A stretch of DNA of 64,000 nt from an uncultured Erythrobacter sp. (GTDB taxonomy: Bacteria > Pseudomonadota > Alphaproteobacteria > Sphingomonadales > Sphingomonadaceae): positions 2,799,928 to 2,863,927 of the forward strand of contig CANKYI010000001.1 in assembly GCA_947488085.1 (NCBI GenBank), written 5' to 3'. The position numbers and the translations under genes are program-made. Under the pieces are notes generated by a model. It was not told the origin of the DNA and made no database searches. It saw nothing but the letters and a program-made list of their open reading frames with translations. Each line of letters starts with the position of its first letter. Position 1 is the stretch's first letter. Shown piece after piece: positions 55,767-64,000 of this stretch.

Positions 55767-56705
55767 ATGGGGCTTAACGCCAGCACTTGCCGTCCCCATA
55801 TCTCCGGCATGAAAGCCCAGTCCGAAACTTTTGCCGACAAATTGCTCGGCTTCACCTTGCCTGATCGCAATGCACGGGCGCGTATCGTTCGACTCGACAG
55901 AACGATAGACGATGTCCTGTCCGCGCATGATTATCCCCCGCCGATAACCCACTTGCTGGCGGAAGCGTTGGTACTAGCCGCATTGATGGGGGGATTGCTC
56001 AAGGCTGAGGGTGGTGAGGCGCAGCTTACGATGCAGGCGCAAACCAAGAAGGGCGTTGTGACGCTGCTGGTATGCGACTTTCGAGGAGGAGACGTGCGCG
56101 GCCATGCTGAGTTTGACGCTGAAGGATTGCGAAAACTCGGTGCAAATCCATCGCTTTCGGCTCTGTTTGGTGAGGGCTATCTCGCAATCACATTCGAAAC
56201 AGGTGCGGGCAAGCGATATCAAGGAATTGTGCCACTGGAGGGAGAGACTCTCGCGCAAGCGTGCGAAGCCTACTTTAGCCAATCCGAGCAAGTTCCCACG
56301 ATGATCCGTGTCGCCAGCCGCTCAAGCGGGGCTGGTCAAGTTGCTGCTGGCTTGCTGATCCAACACCTTGCGGATGGTGAGGAAGGGCGGGAGCGGTTGC
56401 ATGTTCGAATGGACCATCCTGACTGGGAGCATATCGAGGCGATGGCCGGTTCGATCAGTCATGATGAACTGCTTGATCCAGAATTGTCACTGGAAATTCT
56501 CATCTGGCGGTTGTTTCATGAAGAGGTGGAAGTTCGAATTCAACCGGGACCCAGCCTATCTCGTGGTTGTCGTTGCAGCACAGACTATTATACGTCTGTA
56601 ATCAAACGGTTTCCCGCCGGCGAGCGTGACGAGATGCGGGGTCAGGATGGTATCATCTCTGTCGATTGCGCCTTTTGTGCCAAAACATTCGCACTTCCAT
56701 TATAG
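55767..56705 (+). CDS. hslO: Redox-regulated chaperone Hsp33
   Basis: This is an oxidation-activated holdase. The N-terminal domain (about 20-240) is followed by the Cys switch: GCRCS (C-x-C) and CAFC (C-x-x-C), which bind zinc when reduced. ATG 55767 follows GAGGAG by four bases and gives 312 residues; ATG 55809 is also possible and would remove a short leader. It lies 27 bases after argF, so the three genes may be one unit, as seen in related alphaproteobacteria. Confidence 0.93.
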   Translation: MGLNASTCRPHISGMKAQSETFADKLLGFTLPDRNARARIVRLDRTIDDVLSAHDYPPPITHLLAEALVLAALMGGLLKAEGGEAQLTMQAQTKKGVVTLLVCDFRGGDVRGHAEFDAEGLRKLGANPSLSALFGEGYLAITFETGAGKRYQGIVPLEGETLAQACEAYFSQSEQVPTMIRVASRSSGAGQVAAGLLIQHLADGEEGRERLHVRMDHPDWEHIEAMAGSISHDELLDPELSLEILIWRLFHEEVEVRIQPGPSLSRGCRCSTDYYTSVIKRFPAGERDEMRGQDGIISVDCAFCAKTFALPL

Positions 56706-56790
56706 CGCTTCGTCGCCGTTCAGGAACGGCTCATCGCGCAAATGCGACTATATACACGCAATCGAAAAAGGTTTCAGCGAATATAGCTCT

Positions 56791-57204
56791 ATGAAAAACC
56801 TCAAGTCCCCCTCGCCAATCGGCCTATTCGCCGCACTTTGCATGATAGCTTTAGGTTTCGCATTGCCAGCCGCCGCTCAATCCGGCGGCCTCGCGATGCT
56901 AGACGGCCTAACCAAAGGTGAGTGGACGATCAAATACCGTGACGGCATGCCTGAGCGTAAGGTGTGTGTTAGAACCGGCGAGGAGTTGATCCAGCTTCGG
57001 CATCCTGAAAATGGCTGTAGCCGCTTTGTTGTTGAAGACGCGACAAGCCGGGTCACTGTGCAATACACCTGTCCCGGTAACGGCTATGGTCGAACGAACA
57101 TCCGCAAGGAAACTGGTGATCTGGTGCAAATTGACAGCCAGGGCATTGCTTCGGGATTGCCGTTTCAATTTGCAGCAGAAGCGCGACGCACCGGAGGCTG
57201 TTGA
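56791..57204 (+). CDS. Exported DUF3617-like protein
   Basis: This 137-residue protein has a signal peptide (about 1-29, ending ALPAAAQ). The mature domain has GEWTIKYRDGMPERKVCV, a Cys pair in NGCSRF and YTCPGNG, and ends in RRTGGC. This matches the short beta-rich DUF3617 pattern of proteobacterial periplasmic proteins. The function is unknown. The start at 56791 is chosen because the longer frame from 56626 reads through the end of hslO. Confidence 0.7.
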   Translation: MKNLKSPSPIGLFAALCMIALGFALPAAAQSGGLAMLDGLTKGEWTIKYRDGMPERKVCVRTGEELIQLRHPENGCSRFVVEDATSRVTVQYTCPGNGYGRTNIRKETGDLVQIDSQGIASGLPFQFAAEARRTGGC

Positions 57205-57252
57205 CCAGTGTTGAAACATTGCCATTCTAAGGTTTCTCGCTAAGTCCGAGCG

Positions 57253-57951
57253 ATGGACACGACATCAAATTCAGAGTTGAAGCGAAAGGCAGTGGTACTG
57301 CTTTCTGGTGGGCTGGACTCGATGATTACTGCAGCACTTGCAAATGAGCGTGGCTTTGACGTTCATGCTCTAACTCTCAATTATGGACAGCGCCATCAAT
57401 TGGAACTTCGCTCTGCGCGGTTGATCGCATCAAAACTGGAGGTCGCTGAGCATATCCAGCTCTCGCTTGATCTAAGAGCATTTGGTGGCTCTGCCTTGAC
57501 CGATGCGATAGATGTGCCGAAGTCGGGAGTGAGGGACGACATCCCGATCACATATGTTCCGGCTCGAAATCTCGTGTTTCTCGCGTTGACCACTGCTTGC
57601 GCGGAAGCCGCGGGTGCTAATGACGTGTTTATCGGAGTCAATGCCCTCGACTATTCGGGATATCCGGATTGTAGACCTGAATTCATCGAGAGCTTTGCTG
57701 AAACGGCGCGATTGGGGACAAAAGCTGGTGTTGGGGGAACCCCATTCAACATCCACGCACCACTACAGCATATGGCCAAATCTGATATTGCCAAGGAATG
57801 TGTGCGTTTGAAGCTTGACCCTACTTGGAGTTGGTCATGCTACGATCCCACAGAGGATGAGAAGGCATGTGGAGAATGCGATTCATGTCGATTGCGTAAA
57901 AAGGGTTTTGAAGAAGCAGGATTAGTCGATAGCACAGTGTATCACGCCTGA
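57253..57951 (+). CDS. queC: 7-cyano-7-deazaguanine synthase
   Basis: This enzyme makes preQ0, the precursor of queuosine in tRNA, and of 7-deazaguanine DNA changes in some strains. The PP-loop SGGLDSM lies at residues 18-24. The zinc site has three Cys in CGECDSC preceded by the Cys in SWSCYDP. The length of 232 residues is normal. No other que gene and no DNA-modification dpd gene is nearby. Confidence 0.95.
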   Translation: MDTTSNSELKRKAVVLLSGGLDSMITAALANERGFDVHALTLNYGQRHQLELRSARLIASKLEVAEHIQLSLDLRAFGGSALTDAIDVPKSGVRDDIPITYVPARNLVFLALTTACAEAAGANDVFIGVNALDYSGYPDCRPEFIESFAETARLGTKAGVGGTPFNIHAPLQHMAKSDIAKECVRLKLDPTWSWSCYDPTEDEKACGECDSCRLRKKGFEEAGLVDSTVYHA

Positions 57952-58004
57952 CGCCGCCATCTTCTTGGCAGCAACAAAAATGTGGCGGTGTTGGGGAGAT
58001 TCCA

Positions 58005-59591
58005 TTGAGCAACGATGCCGCTGAAGCGATTGATTCTGAAGATCAAACCAAAGAAACCGCCCCAGCATACAGCTGGTATGCGCTCAGTGTTCTCGTCGTG
58101 ATTTACGTGCTGAATTTCGTTGATCGGAATATTATTTCGATCTTGGCGGAAGACATTAAGGCGGATCTGGGCCTCAGAGATGACCAGATCGGGTTTTTGT
58201 ACGGAACCGCGTTTGGCGTGTTCTACGCTTTGTTCGGTATCCCGTTGGGAAAGCTGGCCGACAGTTGGCACCGCGTTCGTCTTATGACCGTGGGTCTGGC
58301 TGTGTGGTCTGCATTCACAGCACTGTCCGGTTTTGCAAAGAACTTCACCATGCTGAGCGTTGCGCGAGTCGGTGTAGGTGTCGGTGAAGCAACAGCCAGT
58401 CCCTCGGCATATTCGCTAATTTCCGACTGGTTTCCAAAGAAGATGCGAGCGACCGCACTCGCGATCTATTCGTCGGGACTATATATCGGCGGTGGCGTAT
58501 CGTTGCTGATTGGTGGTGCTATCGTTGAAACTTGGAACGAAACATATCCGACCAATCCTCCGCTGGATCTTGCCGGTTGGCAGGCTGCATTTATTATCGT
58601 CGGGCTGCCTGGATTGCTACTTGCCTGCCTCGTATTCACTTTACGAGAGCCCGCCCGCGGTGAGAGCGAAGGTATCGTTAGCCCGCCTCAAAAAGACCCT
58701 TTCCGCGGATTTTTGCGTGAGTTGGTTGCCGTTATCCCGCCCTTTACGCTTTTCGGAGCTGCACAAGGAGGGATTCGAGGGCTTGCGATAAATCTAGCCG
58801 GTGCGGTGGTGATTGGTTCGAGCGCATATGCACTGGCGATTCTTACTGGCAGTTTCCAGCAGTGGATTGCTGTAGGGATCGGCTATTATGCAATTTTTTC
58901 ATGGGCTTCGACTTTGAAGCGACGTGATGCTGCGACCTTCCGCCTGATATGGGGGACACCGGCGTTTCTCACGACTATATTGGGCTACGGTATGGTGGCA
59001 TTTATGTCCTACGCGGCCTCTTTTTGGGCAGCTCCCTACGCCATTCGTATTTTGGAAGAGGCTCCATCAACTGCCGGTTGGTGGATTGGTGGTCCAGGCG
59101 CAGTTGGCGGATTCCTAGGGGTGATTGTCGGGGGCCGCATGGCGGACTGGATGCGTGAGCGAAACCCTGCTGGCCGTCTGCTGGTTGTCGCATTTGGGTT
59201 AACAGCAGCGGCTCCGTTCCTGTTTTTGATGTTTACAACTACAGACCCCACCATCTTCTACGTGTGCGCTTTTCTGCAGTCATTGTTCGGGAGTTCTGCT
59301 CTTGGTGGTGCGGCGGCAACTACACAGGACCTTGTTCTGCCTCGAATGCGGGGCACAGCCACTGCCACGTTTTTCCTTGCTACGACCCTTGTTGGCCTTG
59401 CATTGGGCCCATACATGGCGGGTCAAGTTTCGACGATGACCGGGAGTCTTTCGACTGGGGGGCTAAGTTTGCTCGTCGCCGTTCCGATTGGCATAATCAT
59501 GCTTTTCATCGCTTATAGAACAGTGCCGGAAGCCGAGCGCTCTGTTCTAGAGCGTGCCCGCGCTGCGGGCGAAGATGCCACTGTGATGTAA
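58005..59591 (+). CDS. MFS transporter (spinster-like)
   Basis: This 528-residue permease has twelve or so helices. The motif GKLADSWHRVR (family motif A in the loop between helices 2 and 3) and VLNFVDRNIISIL in helix 1 match the Spns/hexuronate-like MFS group common in sphingomonads. Substrate is unknown. The TTG start is supported by GGGGAGA five bases ahead; no ATG is near. It is followed by 235 bases with no gene up to the next terminator and ompA. Confidence 0.85.
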   Translation: MSNDAAEAIDSEDQTKETAPAYSWYALSVLVVIYVLNFVDRNIISILAEDIKADLGLRDDQIGFLYGTAFGVFYALFGIPLGKLADSWHRVRLMTVGLAVWSAFTALSGFAKNFTMLSVARVGVGVGEATASPSAYSLISDWFPKKMRATALAIYSSGLYIGGGVSLLIGGAIVETWNETYPTNPPLDLAGWQAAFIIVGLPGLLLACLVFTLREPARGESEGIVSPPQKDPFRGFLRELVAVIPPFTLFGAAQGGIRGLAINLAGAVVIGSSAYALAILTGSFQQWIAVGIGYYAIFSWASTLKRRDAATFRLIWGTPAFLTTILGYGMVAFMSYAASFWAAPYAIRILEEAPSTAGWWIGGPGAVGGFLGVIVGGRMADWMRERNPAGRLLVVAFGLTAAAPFLFLMFTTTDPTIFYVCAFLQSLFGSSALGGAAATTQDLVLPRMRGTATATFFLATTLVGLALGPYMAGQVSTMTGSLSTGGLSLLVAVPIGIIMLFIAYRTVPEAERSVLERARAAGEDATVM

Positions 59592-59770
59592 CAGTTACGT
59601 GGTGTTGCTAGAGCGCAGATCGAGGTCAGACATCTTAAGCGGTGTTAGTATGCTGCGATGTCGCTACCCCAGGTTATGATATCAATCTCAATACCTTAAG
59701 AGCGCCTCCTGCTTAGGAGACGTTGTTGCGCGTAGCCGAACACCTGATTCCGCCAGATCCGGTGCGCAAC

Positions 59771-59800
59771 AAAAAAGGGGCCGGACTTCTCCGACCCCTC
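59771..59800 (-). terminator. Terminator of the ompA-like gene
   Basis: On the minus strand GGGGTCGGA and TCCGGCCCC pair around a GAAG loop, followed by six T residues. It lies 27 bases after the stop of the OmpA-family gene. Confidence 0.9.
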
Positions 59801-59826
59801 AATTGTGTTCTACCTCTAACTAGGCG

Positions 59827-60969
59827 CTACATGCCTGAGCCTGGGCCGTAGGTCACTTCGACCCGACGGTTTTGAAGCTCACGGACACCGTCAGCAGTAG
59901 GAACGCGTGGCTGTGATTCACCAAACGCTTCGCTGCTAATACGTCCGTCAGGAATGCCACGTCCAGAAAGATAGCCACGCACCGAAGTATTGCGACGCTC
60001 GGCAAGGCCAATGTTGTAGGCAACACTACCAGACCGGTCGGCATGACCGGCAAGCATCACATTCGCCGTGCCGCAATTGGCGTAGGCTGTAACCGCGTTG
60101 TCCAAGATCGTCGCAGCATCCGCAGTGATAACCGATTCATCGTGGTCAAAGAACACGATGTAGGGACCGGTGTTACACGCTGGGGCCGGTGGAGGCGGCG
60201 GAGGCGGTGGAGGCGGTGGAGGCGGTGGAGGAGGAGGTGGAGGTGGAGGTGGAGGTGGTGGAGGTGGTGCCTCGCCACCGAAGTTGTAGATGATCGAACC
60301 CAGGACGGAATGAGAACTTACATCCGTCTCAAGTGGGCGACCAAGAGCATCAATCAGCTCAACATTCACTGCGTTGAAGTAGCGATACTTCAAGCCAACG
60401 TCCCAGCTGTCGCTGATTGGTGCGCGAACGCCCGCTAGGAGTTGCCACGCGAGACCGGTGTCTGAATCATCATAAGCACCAGGCCCATTCTGATTGACAA
60501 AACCATGGAGGTCGACCCGAGCGACACCGATACCAGCACCAGCGAAGCCTTGGATACCATCATCAGAACCGAAGTCGAAAAGGCCGTTCAGCATAAAGCT
60601 GAGAGCGTTGAAGTCTCCGGCCGCGTCGAGAGGGCCGCTGAAGGTGTTGAAACCACCGGGAACTGCAGGAGAAGGGTTGAGGACGAGGCCCTCGGTCCCA
60701 CCTGCAATTTCCTGCAAGTCCGCTTCGCGGTAGCTGGCTTCAGCTTCCAGTCGGAACGCTCCAAAGTCGTAACCAACTGCGGTGCCGAAATCATATCCGG
60801 TGTCGTGATCTGCAACAGCATCATCAAGTGTACCGTTAACATCGAAAGTGACGTCTTCAACAAGCATCACACCTGCGTCGCCCTGAATGTACCATTGACC
60901 TTCGCGGGCCATGGCGGGCGTGGTGAGTGCGGTCGAAGCCATCGCCAACCCTATGACGATTTTACGCAT
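59827..60969 (-). CDS. OmpA-family outer-membrane protein with polyproline linker
   Basis: This 380-residue protein has three parts. After a signal peptide (about 1-21, ending PAMA) comes an eight-stranded barrel-like domain (about 23-230) starting GQWYIQGDAGV. A linker of 27 consecutive Pro codons (about 235-261) follows. The C-terminal OmpA domain (about 270-378) has LAGHADRSGS and NRRVEVTYG and should bind peptidoglycan. The start at 60969 has AAGGGG seven bases ahead; the longer frame from 61176 is not supported. It has its own terminator. Confidence 0.92.
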   Translation of the reverse strand: MRKIVIGLAMASTALTTPAMAREGQWYIQGDAGVMLVEDVTFDVNGTLDDAVADHDTGYDFGTAVGYDFGAFRLEAEASYREADLQEIAGGTEGLVLNPSPAVPGGFNTFSGPLDAAGDFNALSFMLNGLFDFGSDDGIQGFAGAGIGVARVDLHGFVNQNGPGAYDDSDTGLAWQLLAGVRAPISDSWDVGLKYRYFNAVNVELIDALGRPLETDVSSHSVLGSIIYNFGGEAPPPPPPPPPPPPPPPPPPPPPPPPPPPAPACNTGPYIVFFDHDESVITADAATILDNAVTAYANCGTANVMLAGHADRSGSVAYNIGLAERRNTSVRGYLSGRGIPDGRISSEAFGESQPRVPTADGVRELQNRRVEVTYGPGSGM

Positions 60970-61088
60970 TCTAAGATTCCCCTTCTTTAGGTCTGAGGCG
61001 CTAGCTGTCTCTAACTTCTCCATAGTTGAGTAGCAAGCAATCAATGCCGTTGAAGTGTTGCAAGAATGCCTCGATTGGCGAACTTGCA

Positions 61089-61128
61089 ACCAAAAACCGC
61101 CAACCGATACCGGATGTATGGGCGGTTT
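61089..61128 (-). terminator. Terminator after the GTA-type DUF2793 gene
   Basis: On the minus strand AAACCGCC pairs with GGCGGTTT across a 19-base loop, and TTTTTGGTT follows. It lies 23 bases after the DUF2793 stop and would close the GTA transcript. Confidence 0.65.
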
Positions 61129-61150
61129 CAGTCTGCTGGGAGAGCTGACG

Positions 61151-61612
61151 TTAAGGGGACTGAGGGAAAATCCCAAGTATTCGAAGGGCTTCGACCAGTT
61201 CCAAAAGCATCTGTCGAGCTTCGGCGTCGATCACAGTTCCACCTGAGGCCAGAGCTGGCTCATTGGCGCTTTTCCAAGTTGAATCGTAGTGTAACAAAGT
61301 ACCAGCCTGGCGGTCGAACAATCGCAATCCCGCTTTTGGAGCCACAAAATGCCAGGCCCCTCCGAGCTGGACGGCAAGCTGATCGTCTTTTCCCGCCCAG
61401 ATGTCTGAAGCATTGGCAAGTACACGATAAGTCGAGCCATCCTCTGGATTCAAGGGAGGTGATGACAGGGAGGCATCAACGCTCGATTGAACCAACGCGT
61501 CCAGCAAGGACACCGTTTGGTTGATCGAAAGCTCCTTTTGGGCCTGCCCAGAAAACAAAAGAGGAAGCGCAAAATTGGCGGTCGTCGACGGGAAAGAGAT
61601 TGGAGCGGTCAT
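61151..61612 (-). CDS. DUF2793 protein at the end of the GTA cluster
   Basis: This 153-residue protein has the DUF2793 pattern: an N-terminal LPLLFSGQAQKELSINQ and a central small beta domain with GAWHFVAPKAGLRLFDRQAG. DUF2793 proteins are often encoded at the end of gene transfer agent clusters in alphaproteobacteria and may be part of the tail or head fibres. The start at 61612 has GGAGACC shortly upstream; the longer frame overlaps the tail gene. It is 17 bases after that gene. Confidence 0.8.
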   Translation of the reverse strand: MTAPISFPSTTANFALPLLFSGQAQKELSINQTVSLLDALVQSSVDASLSSPPLNPEDGSTYRVLANASDIWAGKDDQLAVQLGGAWHFVAPKAGLRLFDRQAGTLLHYDSTWKSANEPALASGGTVIDAEARQMLLELVEALRILGIFPQSP

Positions 61613-61629
61613 TCGAGGTCTCCACTGGA

Positions 61630-63810
61630 TCAAGACAGAGTTAAGAGGCGCAAGGCATTTGACTGAGAATAAGTGCCCGTTTGACGAACCCAAAGCTCTC
61701 CAAACCCATGGTTCGCAAGCATTTCTGCTTGTTCGCCAGGCGACAGTATGAGTCGTGCGGAGGCGGTAGGCCATGCGATGTAAGGGGCATCGGTCGGCCC
61801 GTATCCCACAAGGTAGAGTTCCTGCTCTTCTACAAGTGGAACTTCGCCAGCCTCATCCCATCGCCATTGCCCTCGTGCTCTGCGTGTCCAGCAGAGTTCA
61901 AGAGAGCCATCAGGGAGCACATTCGAACGAGGCCAAATCGGCATCGGCGGACGACGTGATAATCCGACATTTTGCAGGCTTGCCAACACAGGGTCGCTGT
62001 CTCCAATGCCGATTGCAGCGATTCTGGTGGAGCTTGACGACGGTACCAATGCGGGGTCAAGAGCGACTAAATCCTCGTCGAGCAGGATTCCTACAGTACC
62101 AATTGCATGAGGTGCTTGCGCTGCATCTTCAGTGCCGGCTCTGCCGCGCAAAAGACCACTCAGTCTCCAACGCCCTGAACCTAACGCGACAGCCTCGAGA
62201 AACTGGATGACCTCTCCTCCGATCAAGAGGCGATTTTCGCCCATTGCCATGCCAGTGACGTCGGTGTTCGCGAATGTGAGATCGTCTGAGGTGAGGCCAA
62301 TCTCTATAAAAGCGTTACCTTCGATGAGTTTGCATGGCGATGGATCTAACGATTGAGTGAGAAGGCCTGCTACCGCTCTGCTTGCGGGAGCTGTGCCGAT
62401 GGGGAGAAGCGCATCGCCTTGTTCAATAAAAAGGCTGGCTCCACGCCATCCGGGCGTGTCCGCCGACACTGCTGCTAACATCACTGGGTTCGCGAGAGTT
62501 GAGGTGTCACTGGGCGGTACTTCTACAGCTTGCAGTGTTGTTGCCGGGATTGGGATATCCAACGGAGTATTTGCCGTTCCAGCATCGCTTGCGGTTGCTG
62601 CCCCCAACTCCGGAGCTATTCTCTCAAGACTGAGCTCTATCCCGCGGTCAAACCACTCCCAACTCTTCACCAGCCAATATCCGCTTGCTGAAGGCAATCT
62701 CACTACGCTGCCCGGACCGATCAACGGATCAAGTTCTCCGATCCGCCAAATGACCTTTTCGTCAAGCCATCGAGCACGGTGAGCGTTTGCATTGGCAAGC
62801 TGCCGAGCGCCATTGGAAGACATAGCTGCAGGGAGATCGAGCACTGTTTCCCGGCCTTCGGGCCGAAGCCCCAGCGCCCTTTGAACACCGGGTTGATAGT
62901 CTCGACCCTCATCATAATATCGTAATGCCCAAGGCTCCCGATTCACGGTTTCGCCACGTCGCTTGAAGCGTTCATCAGCGCTTTCGCTGTCTTGTGTGGA
63001 TAACTGCTCTGGCAATTCGGGAATGTTTCTAGGAAGTGCGGTTGTCGACGAGAAGCTCAATCCTTCTGAGGTTGAGACGCAAGTGAGCGGGAAAACTCGG
63101 TCGATCGCAGTCAGTGACGATCCAACTGCTCCGCCTTCGTCTGAGAACCCGCTTGCATTTGCAAGGATGACTTCACCAGATACCGTAGAGCTTTGGGGAA
63201 CTAAGTCTCCCAGAGATACAGCTTGGTCATTGGTGCTGAATATCTCAAATGTTAGAGCCGGAATGCGGTTGCCAAACTCTCCGAGTTGTAAGTCTTCGAA
63301 GACGATATAGGCGCAATCGCGAAAGGCTGGAGCAGCCATCCCCTTGTCCGCAGCAATCAAGGGATCGACGAGGTTGTTTCCTGCCCCATTATATGTCCGC
63401 ATTGTCCCACCGACTTTGAGATCCCCTCCAGCTCCGCGAAGCAAGTCACCATCTGCCCAAATACGGCCGATCCTGTCGATTGGAGTACTCGATAGGGCAA
63501 CGGCGAACGAGGCAGAATATGAATAGGTTTTTGTTGATGGGCGCCCCTTTCCTCCACCTTGCTTCGATGATGTTTCGAGCAATTCTGTGGACCAAATGAT
63601 CGTGCCAGCGACCCGCATGCGTCCGAAATGTCGAGGGATTGGCTGACCATAGCTTGAGGTGGTCACTGAGAGCTCTTTCAGTCTTGTGCCTTCGAAAGAA
63701 CCGCCACCAAAAATCGTAGAATCTGCTTGTTGACCAAGAAATGCGCCGATCGCACCACCAATCGGGCCGCCAATTGCAGTGCCCACTGCGGTAAGGATAA
63801 GGGTAGCCAC
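61630..63810 (-). CDS. GTA/phage tail tip (host-specificity-like) protein
   Basis: This 726-residue protein begins with a glycine-rich hydrophobic stretch (ILTAVGTAIGGPIGGAIGAFLG), then has FGRMRVAGTIIWSTELLE and other features of the megatron/gp15-type tail protein of gene transfer agents. It is much shorter than RcGTA gp15, which exceeds 1,000 residues, and I do not see the TIM-barrel hydrolase part. The GTG start at 63810 has AAAGGAGG five bases ahead; the nearby ATG is out of frame. It follows the NlpC/P60 gene by 21 bases. Confidence 0.85.
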   Translation of the reverse strand: MATLILTAVGTAIGGPIGGAIGAFLGQQADSTIFGGGSFEGTRLKELSVTTSSYGQPIPRHFGRMRVAGTIIWSTELLETSSKQGGGKGRPSTKTYSYSASFAVALSSTPIDRIGRIWADGDLLRGAGGDLKVGGTMRTYNGAGNNLVDPLIAADKGMAAPAFRDCAYIVFEDLQLGEFGNRIPALTFEIFSTNDQAVSLGDLVPQSSTVSGEVILANASGFSDEGGAVGSSLTAIDRVFPLTCVSTSEGLSFSSTTALPRNIPELPEQLSTQDSESADERFKRRGETVNREPWALRYYDEGRDYQPGVQRALGLRPEGRETVLDLPAAMSSNGARQLANANAHRARWLDEKVIWRIGELDPLIGPGSVVRLPSASGYWLVKSWEWFDRGIELSLERIAPELGAATASDAGTANTPLDIPIPATTLQAVEVPPSDTSTLANPVMLAAVSADTPGWRGASLFIEQGDALLPIGTAPASRAVAGLLTQSLDPSPCKLIEGNAFIEIGLTSDDLTFANTDVTGMAMGENRLLIGGEVIQFLEAVALGSGRWRLSGLLRGRAGTEDAAQAPHAIGTVGILLDEDLVALDPALVPSSSSTRIAAIGIGDSDPVLASLQNVGLSRRPPMPIWPRSNVLPDGSLELCWTRRARGQWRWDEAGEVPLVEEQELYLVGYGPTDAPYIAWPTASARLILSPGEQAEMLANHGFGELWVRQTGTYSQSNALRLLTLS

Positions 63811-63831
63811 ATCGACCTCCTTTCTAATTGT

Positions 63832-64000
63832 CTATTTGAGGTGCCAATGCCCAAGCGGCCGAGAGGTTATACATATCGGCTGACGAACCACTCGGCGAAG
63901 CCCCGCATGAGCATGGACACAGGCATGATCATTTTCCGCTATGATAATGTGCTGTTGGCCCGGCCCAGGTTCATACAAGATGATATCGCCGGTTGAGATT
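63832..64000 (-). CDS. NlpC/P60-type peptidase of the GTA cluster (C-terminal 55 residues)
   Basis: This gene runs off the right edge; only its last 55 codons are here. They read TGDIILYEPGPGQQHIIIAE, then HAHAGLRRVV, and end in HWHLK. This matches the C-terminal half of NlpC/P60 peptidases, including the His (QQH) that follows the GD..LY segment. In RcGTA the equivalent (gp14) sits just ahead of gp15 and acts in cell-wall entry. The strand, the order and the 21-base gap to the tail gene fit that arrangement. Confidence 0.8.
   Translation of the reverse strand, partial: ISTGDIILYEPGPGQQHIIIAENDHACVHAHAGLRRVVRQPICITSRPLGHWHLK

Noticed and set aside
57253..57951. queC considered as part of a 7-deazaguanine DNA modification island
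   Set aside because: No dpd genes or other que genes are adjacent; it looks like ordinary tRNA queuosine synthesis.

Overview
The window looks like a chromosome segment of an alphaproteobacterium of the order Sphingomonadales, most likely Erythrobacteraceae. This is inferred from the GC-rich coding sequence and protein style, a MipZ-type division ATPase, a TonB-ExbB-multi-ExbD cluster, a petABC bc1 operon, and gene transfer agent (GTA) tail genes at the right edge. No taxonomic marker such as 16S rRNA is present, so the placement is an inference. Most of the window is densely packed housekeeping sequence. There are no insertion sequences, CRISPR arrays or integrases.

Layout, left to right. 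0-9.8 kb (+): aminopeptidase N, PgeF, cytochrome bc1 (petA, petB, petC) closed by a strong terminator, apt, a Na+/H+ antiporter and an OmpA-like lipoprotein. 9.8-15.4 kb (-): sulfate activation (cysD, cysNC, cysQ, translationally coupled), tRNA-Gly(UCC), and a panC-DUF475 pair. 15.6-22.3 kb (+): mipZ, a membrane J-domain protein, phosphoglucomutase/phosphomannomutase, a second J-like membrane protein with a Glu-Pro rod, a DUF2059 protein and an Lhr-type helicase. 22.2-26.3 kb (-): tonB-exbB-exbD-exbD ending in a terminator, followed by two further ExbD-like genes, the last without the membrane aspartate. 26.7-35.7 kb: an exported unknown, homoserine dehydrogenase, a pair of paralogous exported unknowns divergent from glpX, then a tight operon of prs, an unknown, a HisN/IMPase-like gene, a SecD-domain lipoprotein, a 47-codon small gene and a gamma-glutamylcyclotransferase-like gene.

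36-45.4 kb (+): rpmI-rplT, then two paralogous AraC regulators set between rplT and pheS-pheT, followed by prfC, an alpha/beta hydrolase and a PNPOx-like flavoprotein. 45.5-47.4 kb: glnK-amtB behind a textbook sigma-54 promoter. 47.4-50.4 kb (-): an unknown membrane protein, a fatty acid hydroxylase/sterol desaturase and a GMC oxidoreductase in one operon. 50.5-59.6 kb: an exported M20 amidohydrolase, a TIGR01244 phosphatase, a double cold-shock-domain protein with a long Gly/Arg tail, argD-argF-hslO, a DUF3617-like protein, queC and an MFS transporter. 59.8-64 kb (-): an OmpA-family protein with 27 consecutive prolines, and the 3' end of a GTA cluster (NlpC/P60, tail protein, DUF2793).

The parts most worth follow-up are: the expanded ExbD set with a proton-site-less member and palindromes in its separate promoter region; a shared TTTCCTACT sequence in the three gaps around rpmI-rplT and the AraC pair; the stand-alone SecD-domain lipoprotein with its coupled small ORF; the two J-domain-like membrane proteins on either side of the phosphomutase; and the GTA edge.
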